From contig NZ_CP011567.1 of assembly GCF_001655615.1 (NCBI RefSeq), forward strand, positions 4,783,001 to 4,847,000: a stretch of 64,000 nt of DNA, written 5' to 3'. The stretch's first letter is position 1. Each line of letters opens with the position of its first letter. Under the pieces are notes generated by a model that saw only the letters and a list, made by a program, of their open reading frames with translations, made no database searches and had not been told where the DNA came from. Shown one piece after another: positions 28,429 to 36,041 of the stretch. The DNA comes from Pseudomonas sp. GR 6-02 (GTDB lineage: Bacteria > Pseudomonadota > Gammaproteobacteria > Pseudomonadales > Pseudomonadaceae). The translations under genes were made by a program, and so were the position numbers.

Positions 28429-29841
28429 TTATTTCACCGCGACCTGCAACGCCTGCTGGGCGCTGCGCTTGTTCTTGATGCCGTAGCAGATCCACATGAA
28501 CGCGACCCACACCGGAATCGCATACACCGAGACCTGGATGCCCGGGATCAGCAGCATCACGCCGAGGATGAACACCACGAACGCCAGGCAGATGTAGTTG
28601 CCGTACGGGTACCACAGGGCCTTGAACAGCGGCGTCTGCCGGGTCTTGTTCATGTGCTGGCGGAACTTGAAGTGCGAGAAGCTGATCATCGCCCAGTTAA
28701 TCACCAGGGTCGCAACCACCAACGACATCAACAGTTCCAGCGCGTTTTGCGGGATCAGGTAGTTCAACAACACCGCGATCAACGTCACAGCGGCCGACGC
28801 CAGGATCGAACGTACCGGCACGCCACGCTTGTCGATCTTCGACAAGGCTTTCGGCGCATCGCCCTGCTCGGCCATGCCCAGCAGCATGCGGCTGTTGCAG
28901 TAAGTACCGCTGTTGTACACCGACAGCGCCGCGGTCAGGACCACGAAGTTGAGGATATGCGCGGCGGTGTTGCTGCCGAGCATCGAGAACACCTGCACGA
29001 ACGGGCTGCCGCTATAGGCATCGCCAGACGCATTCAGTGTCGTCAGCAGGCTGTCCCAAGGGGTCAGCGACAACAGGACCACCAGCGCACCGATGTAGAA
29101 AATCAGGATCCGGTAGATCACCTGGTTGATGGCTTTCGGGATCACGGTTTTCGGTTTGTCGGCTTCAGCGGCGGTGAAACCAAGCATTTCCAGGCCACCG
29201 AAGGAGAACATGATGATCGCCATGGCCATCACCAGGCCGCTGACACCGTTCGGGAAGAAACCGCCGTGGGACCACAGGTTGGTCACCGAGGCTTGCGGGC
29301 CGCCGTTACCGCTGACCAGCAAATAGCTGCCCAGGGCAATCATACCGACGATCGCCACGACCTTGATGATCGCGAACCAGAACTCGGCCTCACCGAAGAC
29401 TTTGACGTTGGCCAGGTTGATCGCGTTGATCAGCACAAAGAACGCAGCAGCGGAGACCCAGGTCGGGATATCCGGCGCCCAGTAGTGGATGTATTTGCCG
29501 ACCGCGGTCAGCTCCGACATGCCCACCAGGATGTACAGAATCCAGCAGTTCCAGCCCGACAGGAAACCGGCAAAACCACCCCAGTATTTATGCGCGAAGT
29601 GGCTGAAGGAACCGGCCACCGGCTCTTCGACGATCATTTCGCCCAGCTGGCGCATGATCATGAAGGCGATGAAGCCGCAAATGGCGTAGCCGAGAATCAT
29701 CGACGGGCCGGCGGATTTGAGCACGCCGGCCGAGCCGAGGAACAACCCGGTACCGATCGCGCCACCGAGGGCGATCAGTTGAATATGGCGATTTTTCAGG
29801 CCGCGTTTAAGCTCGCCTGAATGCGAGTTTTGTCCACTCAT
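28429..29841 (-). CDS. aroP: Aromatic amino acid permease (AroP-type APC transporter)
   Basis: This 470-aa inner-membrane permease has about 12 helices. The N-terminal block [28 protein letters not shown] and [22 protein letters not shown] match E. coli AroP closely, as do [20 protein letters not shown] and DKRGVPV. It should import phenylalanine, tyrosine and tryptophan with protons, which suits the nearby phh catabolic genes. I chose ATG 29841 ([15 protein letters not shown]); the Shine-Dalgarno is weak. A long 5' region with candidate leader peptides precedes it. Confidence 0.92.
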   Translation of the reverse strand: MSGQNSHSGELKRGLKNRHIQLIALGGAIGTGLFLGSAGVLKSAGPSMILGYAICGFIAFMIMRQLGEMIVEEPVAGSFSHFAHKYWGGFAGFLSGWNCWILYILVGMSELTAVGKYIHYWAPDIPTWVSAAAFFVLINAINLANVKVFGEAEFWFAIIKVVAIVGMIALGSYLLVSGNGGPQASVTNLWSHGGFFPNGVSGLVMAMAIIMFSFGGLEMLGFTAAEADKPKTVIPKAINQVIYRILIFYIGALVVLLSLTPWDSLLTTLNASGDAYSGSPFVQVFSMLGSNTAAHILNFVVLTAALSVYNSGTYCNSRMLLGMAEQGDAPKALSKIDKRGVPVRSILASAAVTLIAVLLNYLIPQNALELLMSLVVATLVINWAMISFSHFKFRQHMNKTRQTPLFKALWYPYGNYICLAFVVFILGVMLLIPGIQVSVYAIPVWVAFMWICYGIKNKRSAQQALQVAVK

Positions 29842-29901
29842 GAAAAGGGTCTCACGCAAGGTTTGATGATGTTCGGTAGACGTTGCTGCAAGGTTGCGAT
29901 T

Positions 29902-29964
29902 TCAAGCAGCGCCGATCAAACCCCAGCGCAGGCACCAGGAGTTCAGCGTTTTTACGACAGTCAT
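29902..29964 (-). CDS. Candidate 20-aa leader peptide with two Trp codons upstream of aroP
   Basis: ATG 29964 follows CAGGTGACGC (AGGTG Shine-Dalgarno) and encodes a 20-residue peptide ending at TGA, with Trp-Cys-Leu-Arg-Trp at residues 10-14. It ends 60 bp before the aromatic permease start and lies inside its presumed leader. Two Trp codons in 20 residues are far above background, so ribosome stalling on Trp could regulate aroP. No clear terminator hairpin follows, so the mechanism is not visible. Confidence 0.45.
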   Translation of the reverse strand: MTVVKTLNSWCLRWGLIGAA

Positions 29965-30084
29965 GCGTCACCTGTTTGTTTTTATCTGTGACGAAATCGA
30001 ACCCGACACGCTCGTGACGCGGCGGAGTGAACAAGGCGGATAGCCTTGAGGTTTGCGCTGTTGCGCAGAGGGTCACAGTTAAAA

Positions 30085-30115
30085 CGCGGCGCATTGTACA
30101 CCGCTAACCCCCTGC
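30085..30115 (-). promoter_or_regulatory. Sigma-70-like promoter upstream of aroP
   Basis: On the minus strand CTGGCA and TACAAT are separated by 17 bases (TACAAT at about 30098-30093). It would start a transcript with a leader of about 250 nt before aroP that includes the 20-aa Trp-containing ORF. Confidence 0.5.
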
Positions 30116-30132
30116 TGCCAGACACCGCTGGA

Positions 30133-30279
30133 TCAGCGCGTCGGTTGCCGGGATTGCCTGTGTCCGCCTCGAAGGTCTCGGGCGGCTGCAAAAATTGAGT
30201 CAGACCTTTGCAGGTCTTCGACGGGGGCAGCGGAAAAATCGCCCCACGGAGAGAGATGGAGATGAGTCACGGCGTTCAT
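30133..30279 (-). CDS. Possible 48-aa upstream ORF in the aroP 5' region
   Basis: ATG 30279 is preceded by AAGAAGGAGGCGCA, one of the strongest Shine-Dalgarno sequences in the window, and the ATG overlaps the TGA of a preceding 13-codon ORF (ATGA). The peptide (MNAVTHLHLSPWGDFS...) resembles no family I know. Within it, minus-strand AGACCT-GCAA-AGGTCT (30217-30202) followed shortly by ATTTTT could act as a conditional terminator. It could be a leader peptide or a decayed gene. Confidence 0.35.
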   Translation of the reverse strand: MNAVTHLHLSPWGDFSAAPVEDLQRSDSIFAAARDLRGGHRQSRQPTR

Positions 30280-30788
30280 TGCGCCTCCTTCTTGTTATGC
30301 ACCTGCACGACAGGCATGGGGCGCATCTCACCTTTCAATCGAGGCTGAGACAAGCGCGCCAGAGCCCTTGAACAGCACCATCGTGGCGGCGGACGGCAGG
30401 TTTTCCTTACAGCCCTTTCCACAGCGGCATTCCATGGGGTTTGAGCACGCTTTTCGTAAGGATTTATTTACAGCGCGTAACGCATGCTTTCCAAATCAGA
30501 TCCAGAGAGCCGTCGACTGTAAATTGACGATAGGAAGCTTCCTAAGGAGTTTTCCGACTTAGTTTTCTGTTTTTTATTAGGAAATTTACTTTTTTTAAAA
30601 TGGAATAATTAGTTCAAATGAAAATTGTTTAATTATTTTTTTGCAATTCAAAAACCTGTGAACTAGGTTTTCAGCGACTTGCCGAGCCGCATCGACCGGC
30701 AAGTTGACGCGCTCTTCAATGAATGAAAAACGCGCCACTGTTTTTACCGAAGCTGTTCTTACCGTAAAAGTCATCTAGGAGATTCACC
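30280..30788. other. AT-rich intergenic region upstream of the 45-aa peptide gene
   Basis: There is no gene I can support here. From about 30540 to 30660 the sequence is strikingly AT-rich for this genome (runs such as TTTTTTTAAAA and AATTATTTTTTTG). A perfect 14-bp palindrome TAGGAAGCTTCCTA lies at 30531-30544. A direct repeat of TTACCG (30746 and 30761 area) precedes the peptide gene. This is the likely promoter and operator region of the accessory operon, or a trace of horizontal insertion. Confidence 0.6.
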
Positions 30789-30926
30789 ATGCAAGCACTG
30801 GACAAAGACTTGGACACTGAACTGCAACTCGACGATTGGTTTGAAGCACCGACCCATGAAGCCGCCGTTGAAATGATGCAAGCCGACGCGGTTGTTCCGT
30901 TCGGCACGGCGATGTGGCCTCTGTAA
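30789..30926 (+). CDS. 45-aa peptide, candidate RiPP-like precursor
   Basis: ATG 30789 follows CTAGGAGATTCACC, a strong ribosome-binding site. The peptide has an acidic N-terminal two-thirds (MQALDKDLDTELQLDDWFEA) and a hydrophobic C-terminal segment (AVVPFGTAMWPL) with no hydrophobic signal-like stretch, which is the leader/core layout of ribosomally made, modified peptides. It is 67 bp upstream of an M29-fold enzyme on the same strand, with no terminator between. I do not recognise a characterised precursor family. Function is unknown; precursor status is inference. Confidence 0.65.
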   Translation: MQALDKDLDTELQLDDWFEAPTHEAAVEMMQADAVVPFGTAMWPL

Positions 30927-30993
30927 GACATCCCGGCGGGCATGATCCGGCCGGTCGTGCCCGCCACTTACCAGGTTTGTCAGGGAGGACTCC

Positions 30994-31959
30994 ATGGATA
31001 AGCAGCGTGCCATCTCGCATTTCCTTTACTACCTCGAACATCACCCAGCCGTTGCCGGCATCAACCCGGCGAAGGTCTTGCTCGGCCATACCGCTGATTA
31101 CGAGGCGCTGACCGGCGCCATCGCCGAACAGGCCGGCAACAGTCCAAGGTTCGCCTTCAGCGCGATGCGTCTGGACCTCGAACCCACCGCATTGCTGGCC
31201 AAGGCGATTGTCGACAGCGATCTGTACATCTTCTTCTACGACTCTTCCACCCTGCCCAACCCGCGTCCCGACGGCCCGGACTTTGTCCGCGCGCTGCAAG
31301 GCGTGATGGCGGAAAACTGGAAGAAGTCGCTGCTGTTCAAGGATTACGGCGATTACTTCTACGACACGTTCAGTGTCACCCCGCAGCGGATTGCCGGGTT
31401 GAACAGCCACTTGATCCAGCGCATGTCCCAGGCCACCACTTTAAGTTTCAAAGATGAGCATGGCTCGTGGTTCGAAACACCGTTGAGCAGTATCAAGAAG
31501 TGGACCGACATCAACGGTGTCGGCAACTTCGACCTGGCGCCCGGCGAGATTGCCACCCATAGCGAGTCGATTAATGGCCGAGTGAAGTTCATGGGGACGT
31601 TCCTCAGCACGATTCCGTTTGCCCGCAAGTACGGCGTACTCGCGTCACCACTGGAGTTGTGGATCGAGAACTCGACCATCAGCAAAATCGCCACCGATGT
31701 GCCGGGACTGGAACATGACTTCAACAAGTACCTGGACGCCAATCCGTCCAATCGACGCATCGAGGAGTTGGGGATCGGTACCAACGAAGGTGTGAAAGAG
31801 TTGTATGCGCGCAATGCCGGGTTCGAAGAGCGCCATTGCGGTTTGCACTTGGGGTTGGGCGGAGGCGCCAAGGGCAGCCATCATCTGGACCTGATCTTCT
31901 CTGGCGGCGTGTTGGCGCTGGATGATGAGCCGGTGTTTGATGGGCGGTTTGTCTTCTGA
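30994..31959 (+). CDS. M29 aminopeptidase-fold protein (leucyl aminopeptidase / NicX-like family)
   Basis: This 321-aa soluble protein has the C-terminal signature of the M29 aminopeptidase T fold. FDLAPGEIATHSESINGRVKF corresponds to the metal-ligand NxPxGEV block, IEELGIGTNEGV to the second glutamate, CGLHLGLGGG to the His block, and GSHHLDLIF to the final HxD ligands. The N-terminal half is diverged. The same fold includes NicX, an Fe(II) dihydroxypyridine dioxygenase using His/His/Asp, so it may be a peptidase or an oxygenase. ATG 30994 follows CAGGGAGGACTCC. It probably forms a two-gene operon with the 45-aa peptide and is followed by a REP palindrome and terminator. Confidence 0.75.
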   Translation: MDKQRAISHFLYYLEHHPAVAGINPAKVLLGHTADYEALTGAIAEQAGNSPRFAFSAMRLDLEPTALLAKAIVDSDLYIFFYDSSTLPNPRPDGPDFVRALQGVMAENWKKSLLFKDYGDYFYDTFSVTPQRIAGLNSHLIQRMSQATTLSFKDEHGSWFETPLSSIKKWTDINGVGNFDLAPGEIATHSESINGRVKFMGTFLSTIPFARKYGVLASPLELWIENSTISKIATDVPGLEHDFNKYLDANPSNRRIEELGIGTNEGVKELYARNAGFEERHCGLHLGLGGGAKGSHHLDLIFSGGVLALDDEPVFDGRFVF

Positions 31960-31973
31960 ACAACACCGCCCGC

Positions 31974-32003
31974 TGTGGCGAGGGAGCAAGCTCCCTCGCC
32001 ACA
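31974..32003. repeat. 30-bp perfect REP palindrome
   Basis: TGTGGCGAGGGAGC is directly followed by its reverse complement-like arm, giving a collapsed version of the paired REP elements found elsewhere, with no spacer. It lies just past the M29-fold gene. Confidence 0.85.
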
Positions 32004-32041
32004 ACGCCACCTGTATATTGAAAACCGGTTCTGCCAGACAC

Positions 32042-32074
32042 AAAAAAACGCCATCCCGAGGGATGGCGTTTTTT
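32042..32074. terminator. Bidirectional intrinsic terminator
   Basis: AACGCCATCC-CGAG-GGATGGCGTT is a perfect 10-bp stem with an A tract on the left and a T tract on the right, so it works for both the M29-fold gene (plus) and rluB (minus). Confidence 0.9.
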
Positions 32075-32090
32075 ATGCTGCGCTTACCGA

Positions 32091-33356
32091 TTACTCAGGC
32101 TTGCGACGACCGAAGCCCGGACGCTGGCCGGAGCCGGCTGGCGCACCGCGGCGCTTGCCCGATGGCGCGTCCTTGTCGACCAGCACGATGCCTGGGCGTT
32201 TCTTCGGCGCCGGTTTGGCCGGGCGCTTGGTGTCGGCCGGGCGGTCTGCCACCGGCGTACCACGGCCGGCAGGCGCACCGCGATCGCTACGACCACCGGA
32301 CGGAGCGCCACGGCCTTCGCCACGCTCAGTACGACCGTTGGCCGGACGCGGCGTGCGTGGACCGCGCTCACCGTCCTGGCGTGGCGCTGGCTTGCGGGCC
32401 GGGCGCTCGCCTTCGATCTGCGGCTCGCGAGATGGACGCGGGCCGGCAGCTGGAGCGCCAGCGGCTGGACGCAGGGTCCGTACGCGTTCGGTCTTGCCCA
32501 CCGGGCGGGACGATTTGCGCTGCATACGCTCGAGCTTGTCTTTGCTCTTGGCGTTCATTTGCGGCATCGCCACCGGCGTCAGGCCGACTTCAGCACTCAG
32601 AATGTCGACTTCCTGCTGGCTCATTTCGCGCCAGCGACCCATCGGCAGGTCGGAGTTGAGGAACACCGGACCGAAACGCACGCGCTTCAGACGGCTGACC
32701 ACCAGGCCCTGGGATTCCCACAGACGACGAACTTCGCGGTTACGACCTTCCATCACCACGCAGTGGTACCAGTGGTTGAAACCTTCGCCACCTGGTGCCT
32801 GCTTGATGTCGGTGAATTTCGCCGGGCCGTCTTCGAGCACCACGCCTGCCTTCAGACGCTCGATCATCTCGTCGTCGACTTCACCACGTACACGGACGGC
32901 GTATTCACGGTCCATTTCGTAGGACGGGTGCATCAGGCGGTTGGCCAGCTCACCGTCGGTGGTGAACATCAGCAGACCTGTGGTGTTGATGTCCAGGCGA
33001 CCGATGTTGATCCAGCGACCTTCTTTCGGGCGCGGCATCTTGTCGAACACGGTCGGACGGCCTTCCGGGTCGTCACGGGTGCAGATTTCACCGTCGGGTT
33101 TGTTGTACATGATCACGCGGCGTACCGACTCGGCAGCTTCTTCGCGCTTGATCACCTTGCCATCGATGGTGATGGCGTCATGCAGGTCGACGCGCAGGCC
33201 GAGGGTGGCGTCTTTGCCATTGACCTTGATGCGGCCGTGGCTGATCCAGGCTTCTACGTCACGGCGCGAGCCGACGCCGATACGGGCGAGGACTTTCTGC
33301 AGTTTTTCGCCTGCTGGGCCGATTTCCTGGTCGTCTTTCTGGTCGTTGATACTCAT
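32091..33356 (-). CDS. rluB: 23S rRNA pseudouridine synthase RluB
   Basis: This 421-aa enzyme makes pseudouridine 2605 in 23S rRNA. An S4 RNA-binding domain (KLQKVLARIGVGSRRDVEAWI) is followed by the RsuA-family catalytic domain with the aspartate in the INIGRLDINTTGLLMFTTDGELA block. Residues about 275-421 are a long Arg/Pro/Gly-rich disordered tail (repeated RPAR, GRSDRG and APAGRG) that is basic and likely binds RNA. I chose ATG 33356 (MSINDQKDDQ), which follows CGGGAGGTGCCCAG. The position downstream of scpAB is usual in Pseudomonas. Confidence 0.94.
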   Translation of the reverse strand: MSINDQKDDQEIGPAGEKLQKVLARIGVGSRRDVEAWISHGRIKVNGKDATLGLRVDLHDAITIDGKVIKREEAAESVRRVIMYNKPDGEICTRDDPEGRPTVFDKMPRPKEGRWINIGRLDINTTGLLMFTTDGELANRLMHPSYEMDREYAVRVRGEVDDEMIERLKAGVVLEDGPAKFTDIKQAPGGEGFNHWYHCVVMEGRNREVRRLWESQGLVVSRLKRVRFGPVFLNSDLPMGRWREMSQQEVDILSAEVGLTPVAMPQMNAKSKDKLERMQRKSSRPVGKTERVRTLRPAAGAPAAGPRPSREPQIEGERPARKPAPRQDGERGPRTPRPANGRTERGEGRGAPSGGRSDRGAPAGRGTPVADRPADTKRPAKPAPKKRPGIVLVDKDAPSGKRRGAPAGSGQRPGFGRRKPE

Positions 33357-33549
33357 CTGGGCACCTCCCGGTGTGATCAAGTTCAGGCCTTGGCCTGAAG
33401 ATGTGAAATCTGGTCGTTTGACGAAGGGATCGCCAAAGGGTCGCGAATCATACGCTCATGGAAGCGTTCGCGCATCAGAGACTAGCTGATCGACCGTCGG
33501 TTATTGGTTTTTCCGCCGGCCGGTGGTGGCTGCGATCTTCTGACGGAGT

Positions 33550-34536
33550 TCAATCCTCGAACTGGCGGCGTTCGGCCTCGATCGCTTCGGCCAGGGCCCG
33601 GGCTTCGGCTTCTTCATCGCTCAGTTCAGGTTCGGGCTTGGGTTGTTCAAGCGCGGCAACCGCGGCCAGCAGTTTCTCGCGAGCCTCGGCAACGCCAAGA
33701 ATGTCATCCTCAGGTTCTGGTTCCTGCTCTTCTTCGTCAGCAACTTCGACCTCAACCTGAAGCTCTACCTCGACTTCCGGCTCCGGCTGCTCCGATACCT
33801 CTTCAGTCTCGGTCAACTCGCCATCGCGCAACAAATCGTCGAAATCGGTCTTGAGCCCCTCCTCCATCGTGTCCAGCTCCAGCAATAGCGTGTGGAAGCT
33901 GGTTTCTTCCTTGGGCTCTTCCGGCTCGGCGCTGGCATCTGCCAATTCTTGCAACCCGGCCGGCACCGGTGCGTCGTCGAACTCGAGCATCGGCTCGGGT
34001 TCCAGCTCGCGCAGCTCGGCCAGCGGCGGCAGGTCGTCGAGGTTCTTCAGGTTGAAGTGATCGAGAAACGCCTTGGTGGTGGCGAACATTGCCGGTTTGC
34101 CGGGCACATCACGGTAACCGACGATGCGGATCCACTCTCGCTCCAGCAGGGTTTTGACGATGTGGCTGTTGACCGCCACGCCGCGCACGTCTTCGATCTC
34201 GCCCCGGGTGATCGGTTGGCGATAGGCAATCAGGGCCATGGTTTCGAGCATGGCGCGCGAGTAACGCTGCGGCCGTTCTTCCCACAGGCGCCCGACCCAC
34301 GGCGCGAACTTTTCGCGGATCTGCAGGCGATACCCGGAGGCGACTTCCTTCAGTTCGAAGGCTCGGCCGTCGCAGGATTTGCCCAGAATCGTCAGCGCTT
34401 TCTTGAAAACCGCTGGTTCGGGCCGCTCGCCTTCTTCGAAGAGTTCGAACAGGCGCTCAAGCGATTGCGGTTTTCCCGAGGCCAACAGAAAGGCTTCAAG
34501 CAGTGGCGCCAGCTCGCGGGGTTCAGTCAGGTTCAT
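33550..34536 (-). CDS. scpB: Segregation and condensation protein ScpB
   Basis: This 328-aa winged-helix kleisin partner works with Smc and ScpA in chromosome organisation. The core (residues 1-185) has ALIAYRQPITRGEIEDVRGVAVNSHIVKTLLEREWI, the ScpB signature. Residues about 195-325 are an unusually long, strongly acidic extension rich in Glu, Pro and Val (for example EQPEPEVEVELQVEVEVADE) that is absent from ScpB proteins of about 200 aa. The gene follows scpA after 11 bp. Confidence 0.94.
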   Translation of the reverse strand: MNLTEPRELAPLLEAFLLASGKPQSLERLFELFEEGERPEPAVFKKALTILGKSCDGRAFELKEVASGYRLQIREKFAPWVGRLWEERPQRYSRAMLETMALIAYRQPITRGEIEDVRGVAVNSHIVKTLLEREWIRIVGYRDVPGKPAMFATTKAFLDHFNLKNLDDLPPLAELRELEPEPMLEFDDAPVPAGLQELADASAEPEEPKEETSFHTLLLELDTMEEGLKTDFDDLLRDGELTETEEVSEQPEPEVEVELQVEVEVADEEEQEPEPEDDILGVAEAREKLLAAVAALEQPKPEPELSDEEAEARALAEAIEAERRQFED

Positions 34537-34547
34537 GATTCAACTCG

Positions 34548-35372
34548 TTATTCGGCTCGGGCTCGCACATGTATCGCCGCGAACGGCTCATTCTGCACCA
34601 GCTCGACCAAGGATTCCTTGACCAGTTCGAGGATCGCCATAAAGGTCACCACTACCCCCAGACGTCCTTCTTCAGCGGTGAACAGCTCGACAAAGGGCAC
34701 GAAACCGCCACCCTTGAGCCGCTCCAGTACATCGCTCATGCGTTCGCGGGTGGACAGTGCCTCGCGGCTGACCTGGTGGCTTTCGAACATGTCGCCCCGG
34801 CGCAAGACCTCGGCCATGGACATCAGCAACTCTTCCAGACTCACGTCCGGCAGCAGCTTGCGCGCCCGGGCTTCCGGCGCGTCGAGCTTGGGCACCACGA
34901 CATCGCGGCCGACGCGGCTCAGGCCATCGATACCTTCGGCGGCGGCCTTGAAGCGTTCGTATTCCTGCAAGCGGCGGATCAGTTCGGCGCGAGGGTCGTC
35001 TTCCTCGTCTTCAATGGTTTCGGCTCGCGGCAGCAGCATCCGCGACTTGATCTCGGCGAGCATCGCGGCCATCACCAGGTACTCGGCGGCCAGTTCCAGG
35101 CGCACCGACTGCATCAACTCGACATAGCCCATGTACTGGCGGGTGATTTCCGCCACCGGGATGTCGAGAATATTGATGTTCTGTTTGCGGATCAGGTACA
35201 GGAGCAGGTCGAGCGGGCCTTCGAAGGCTTCCAGAAAGACCTCGAGCGCATCCGGCGGGATGTACAGGTCCAGCGGCATTTCCATGACCGCCTGGCCATA
35301 GACCATGGCGAAAGGCAGTTCTTGCTGGGCGCCGGCCTGGCTGTCGACGGGTTCTGGTTCTACTGCAGACAT
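34548..35372 (-). CDS. scpA: Segregation and condensation protein ScpA
   Basis: This 274-aa kleisin carries the N-terminal FEGPLDLLLYLIRKQNINILDIPVAEITRQYMGYVE signature, the AEYLVMAAMLAEIKSRMLLP helix and a C-terminal winged helix (EGRLGVVVTFMAILELVKESLVELVQ). It bridges Smc heads with ScpB. It abuts the yciO-like gene (stop 35373), so these genes probably share one transcript. Confidence 0.95.
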   Translation of the reverse strand: MSAVEPEPVDSQAGAQQELPFAMVYGQAVMEMPLDLYIPPDALEVFLEAFEGPLDLLLYLIRKQNINILDIPVAEITRQYMGYVELMQSVRLELAAEYLVMAAMLAEIKSRMLLPRAETIEDEEDDPRAELIRRLQEYERFKAAAEGIDGLSRVGRDVVVPKLDAPEARARKLLPDVSLEELLMSMAEVLRRGDMFESHQVSREALSTRERMSDVLERLKGGGFVPFVELFTAEEGRLGVVVTFMAILELVKESLVELVQNEPFAAIHVRARAE

Positions 35373-36041
35373 CTACGCCTCGGCCATGAATGGCGTAGGG
35401 TCGCCGCAACCGACACGGATGACTTCCGGCTCGCCGTCGGCGAGGTTGATCACGGTGGACGCCTTGATCCCGCCGAAACCGCCGTCGATGATCAGGTCCA
35501 CCTGATGCTCCAGCAACTGGCGCATTTCGTAGGGATCGGTCAGCGGGTCAGTGTCGCCGGGCATGATCAGGGTCACACTCATCAGCGGTTCGCCGAGCTC
35601 TTCCAGCAGCGCCAACGCAATCGGATGGCTCGGCACACGCAGGCCGATAGTGCGTTTTTTCGGGTGCAGCAACAGCCGCGGGACTTCACGGGTAGCGTTG
35701 AGAATGAAGGTGTAAGGCCCTGGCAAATGGGCCTTGAGCAAACGGAAGGTGCCAGTGTCGATCTTGGCAAATAGCCCCAACTGCGACAGGTCGCTGCAGA
35801 TCAGTGCGAAGTTGTGCTTCTCATCCAGCTGACGCAACCGACGCACACGCTCCACGGCGGTCTTGTCACCGATCTGGCAACCAATGGCGTAGGAAGAGTC
35901 TGTGGGATAAATCACCACCCCGCCGTTGCGGATGATCTCGACAGCCTGTTTGATCAGGCGCGCTTGCGGGTTTTCCGGATGAATCTGGAAAAATTGACTC
36001 ACATTCTCTACCTGTTCAGACGGCGGCAATAATTGGGTCAT
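35373..36041 (-). CDS. yciO: YciO/Sua5/YrdC family threonylcarbamoyl-AMP synthase-like protein
   Basis: This 222-aa YrdC-domain protein has the conserved GGVVIYPTDSSYAIGCQIGDKTAVERV block, the KHNFALICSDLSQ segment and PGPYTFIL. I chose ATG 36041 (MTQLLPPSEQ), which overlaps the end of the PHP gene by 26 bp. The YciO branch is related to but distinct from TsaC, so the exact reaction is less certain than the fold. The neighbours (scpA, PHP phosphatase, yciB) match the order typical of Pseudomonas. Confidence 0.9.
   Translation of the reverse strand: MTQLLPPSEQVENVSQFFQIHPENPQARLIKQAVEIIRNGGVVIYPTDSSYAIGCQIGDKTAVERVRRLRQLDEKHNFALICSDLSQLGLFAKIDTGTFRLLKAHLPGPYTFILNATREVPRLLLHPKKRTIGLRVPSHPIALALLEELGEPLMSVTLIMPGDTDPLTDPYEMRQLLEHQVDLIIDGGFGGIKASTVINLADGEPEVIRVGCGDPTPFMAEA

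Noticed and set aside
28408..29820. 470-codon plus-strand open frame over the aroP-like gene
   Set aside because: The His/Gln/Arg-rich translation is typical of the reverse of membrane-protein codons; no start signal.
29852..30094. 80-codon minus-strand ORF in the aroP leader
   Set aside because: It has no Shine-Dalgarno and its ATG follows directly on the -10 sequence. The shorter Trp-containing ORF in another frame is better supported.
30368..30562. 64-codon plus-strand ORF upstream of the 45-aa peptide
   Set aside because: It has a TTG start with no ribosome-binding site and no family resemblance.
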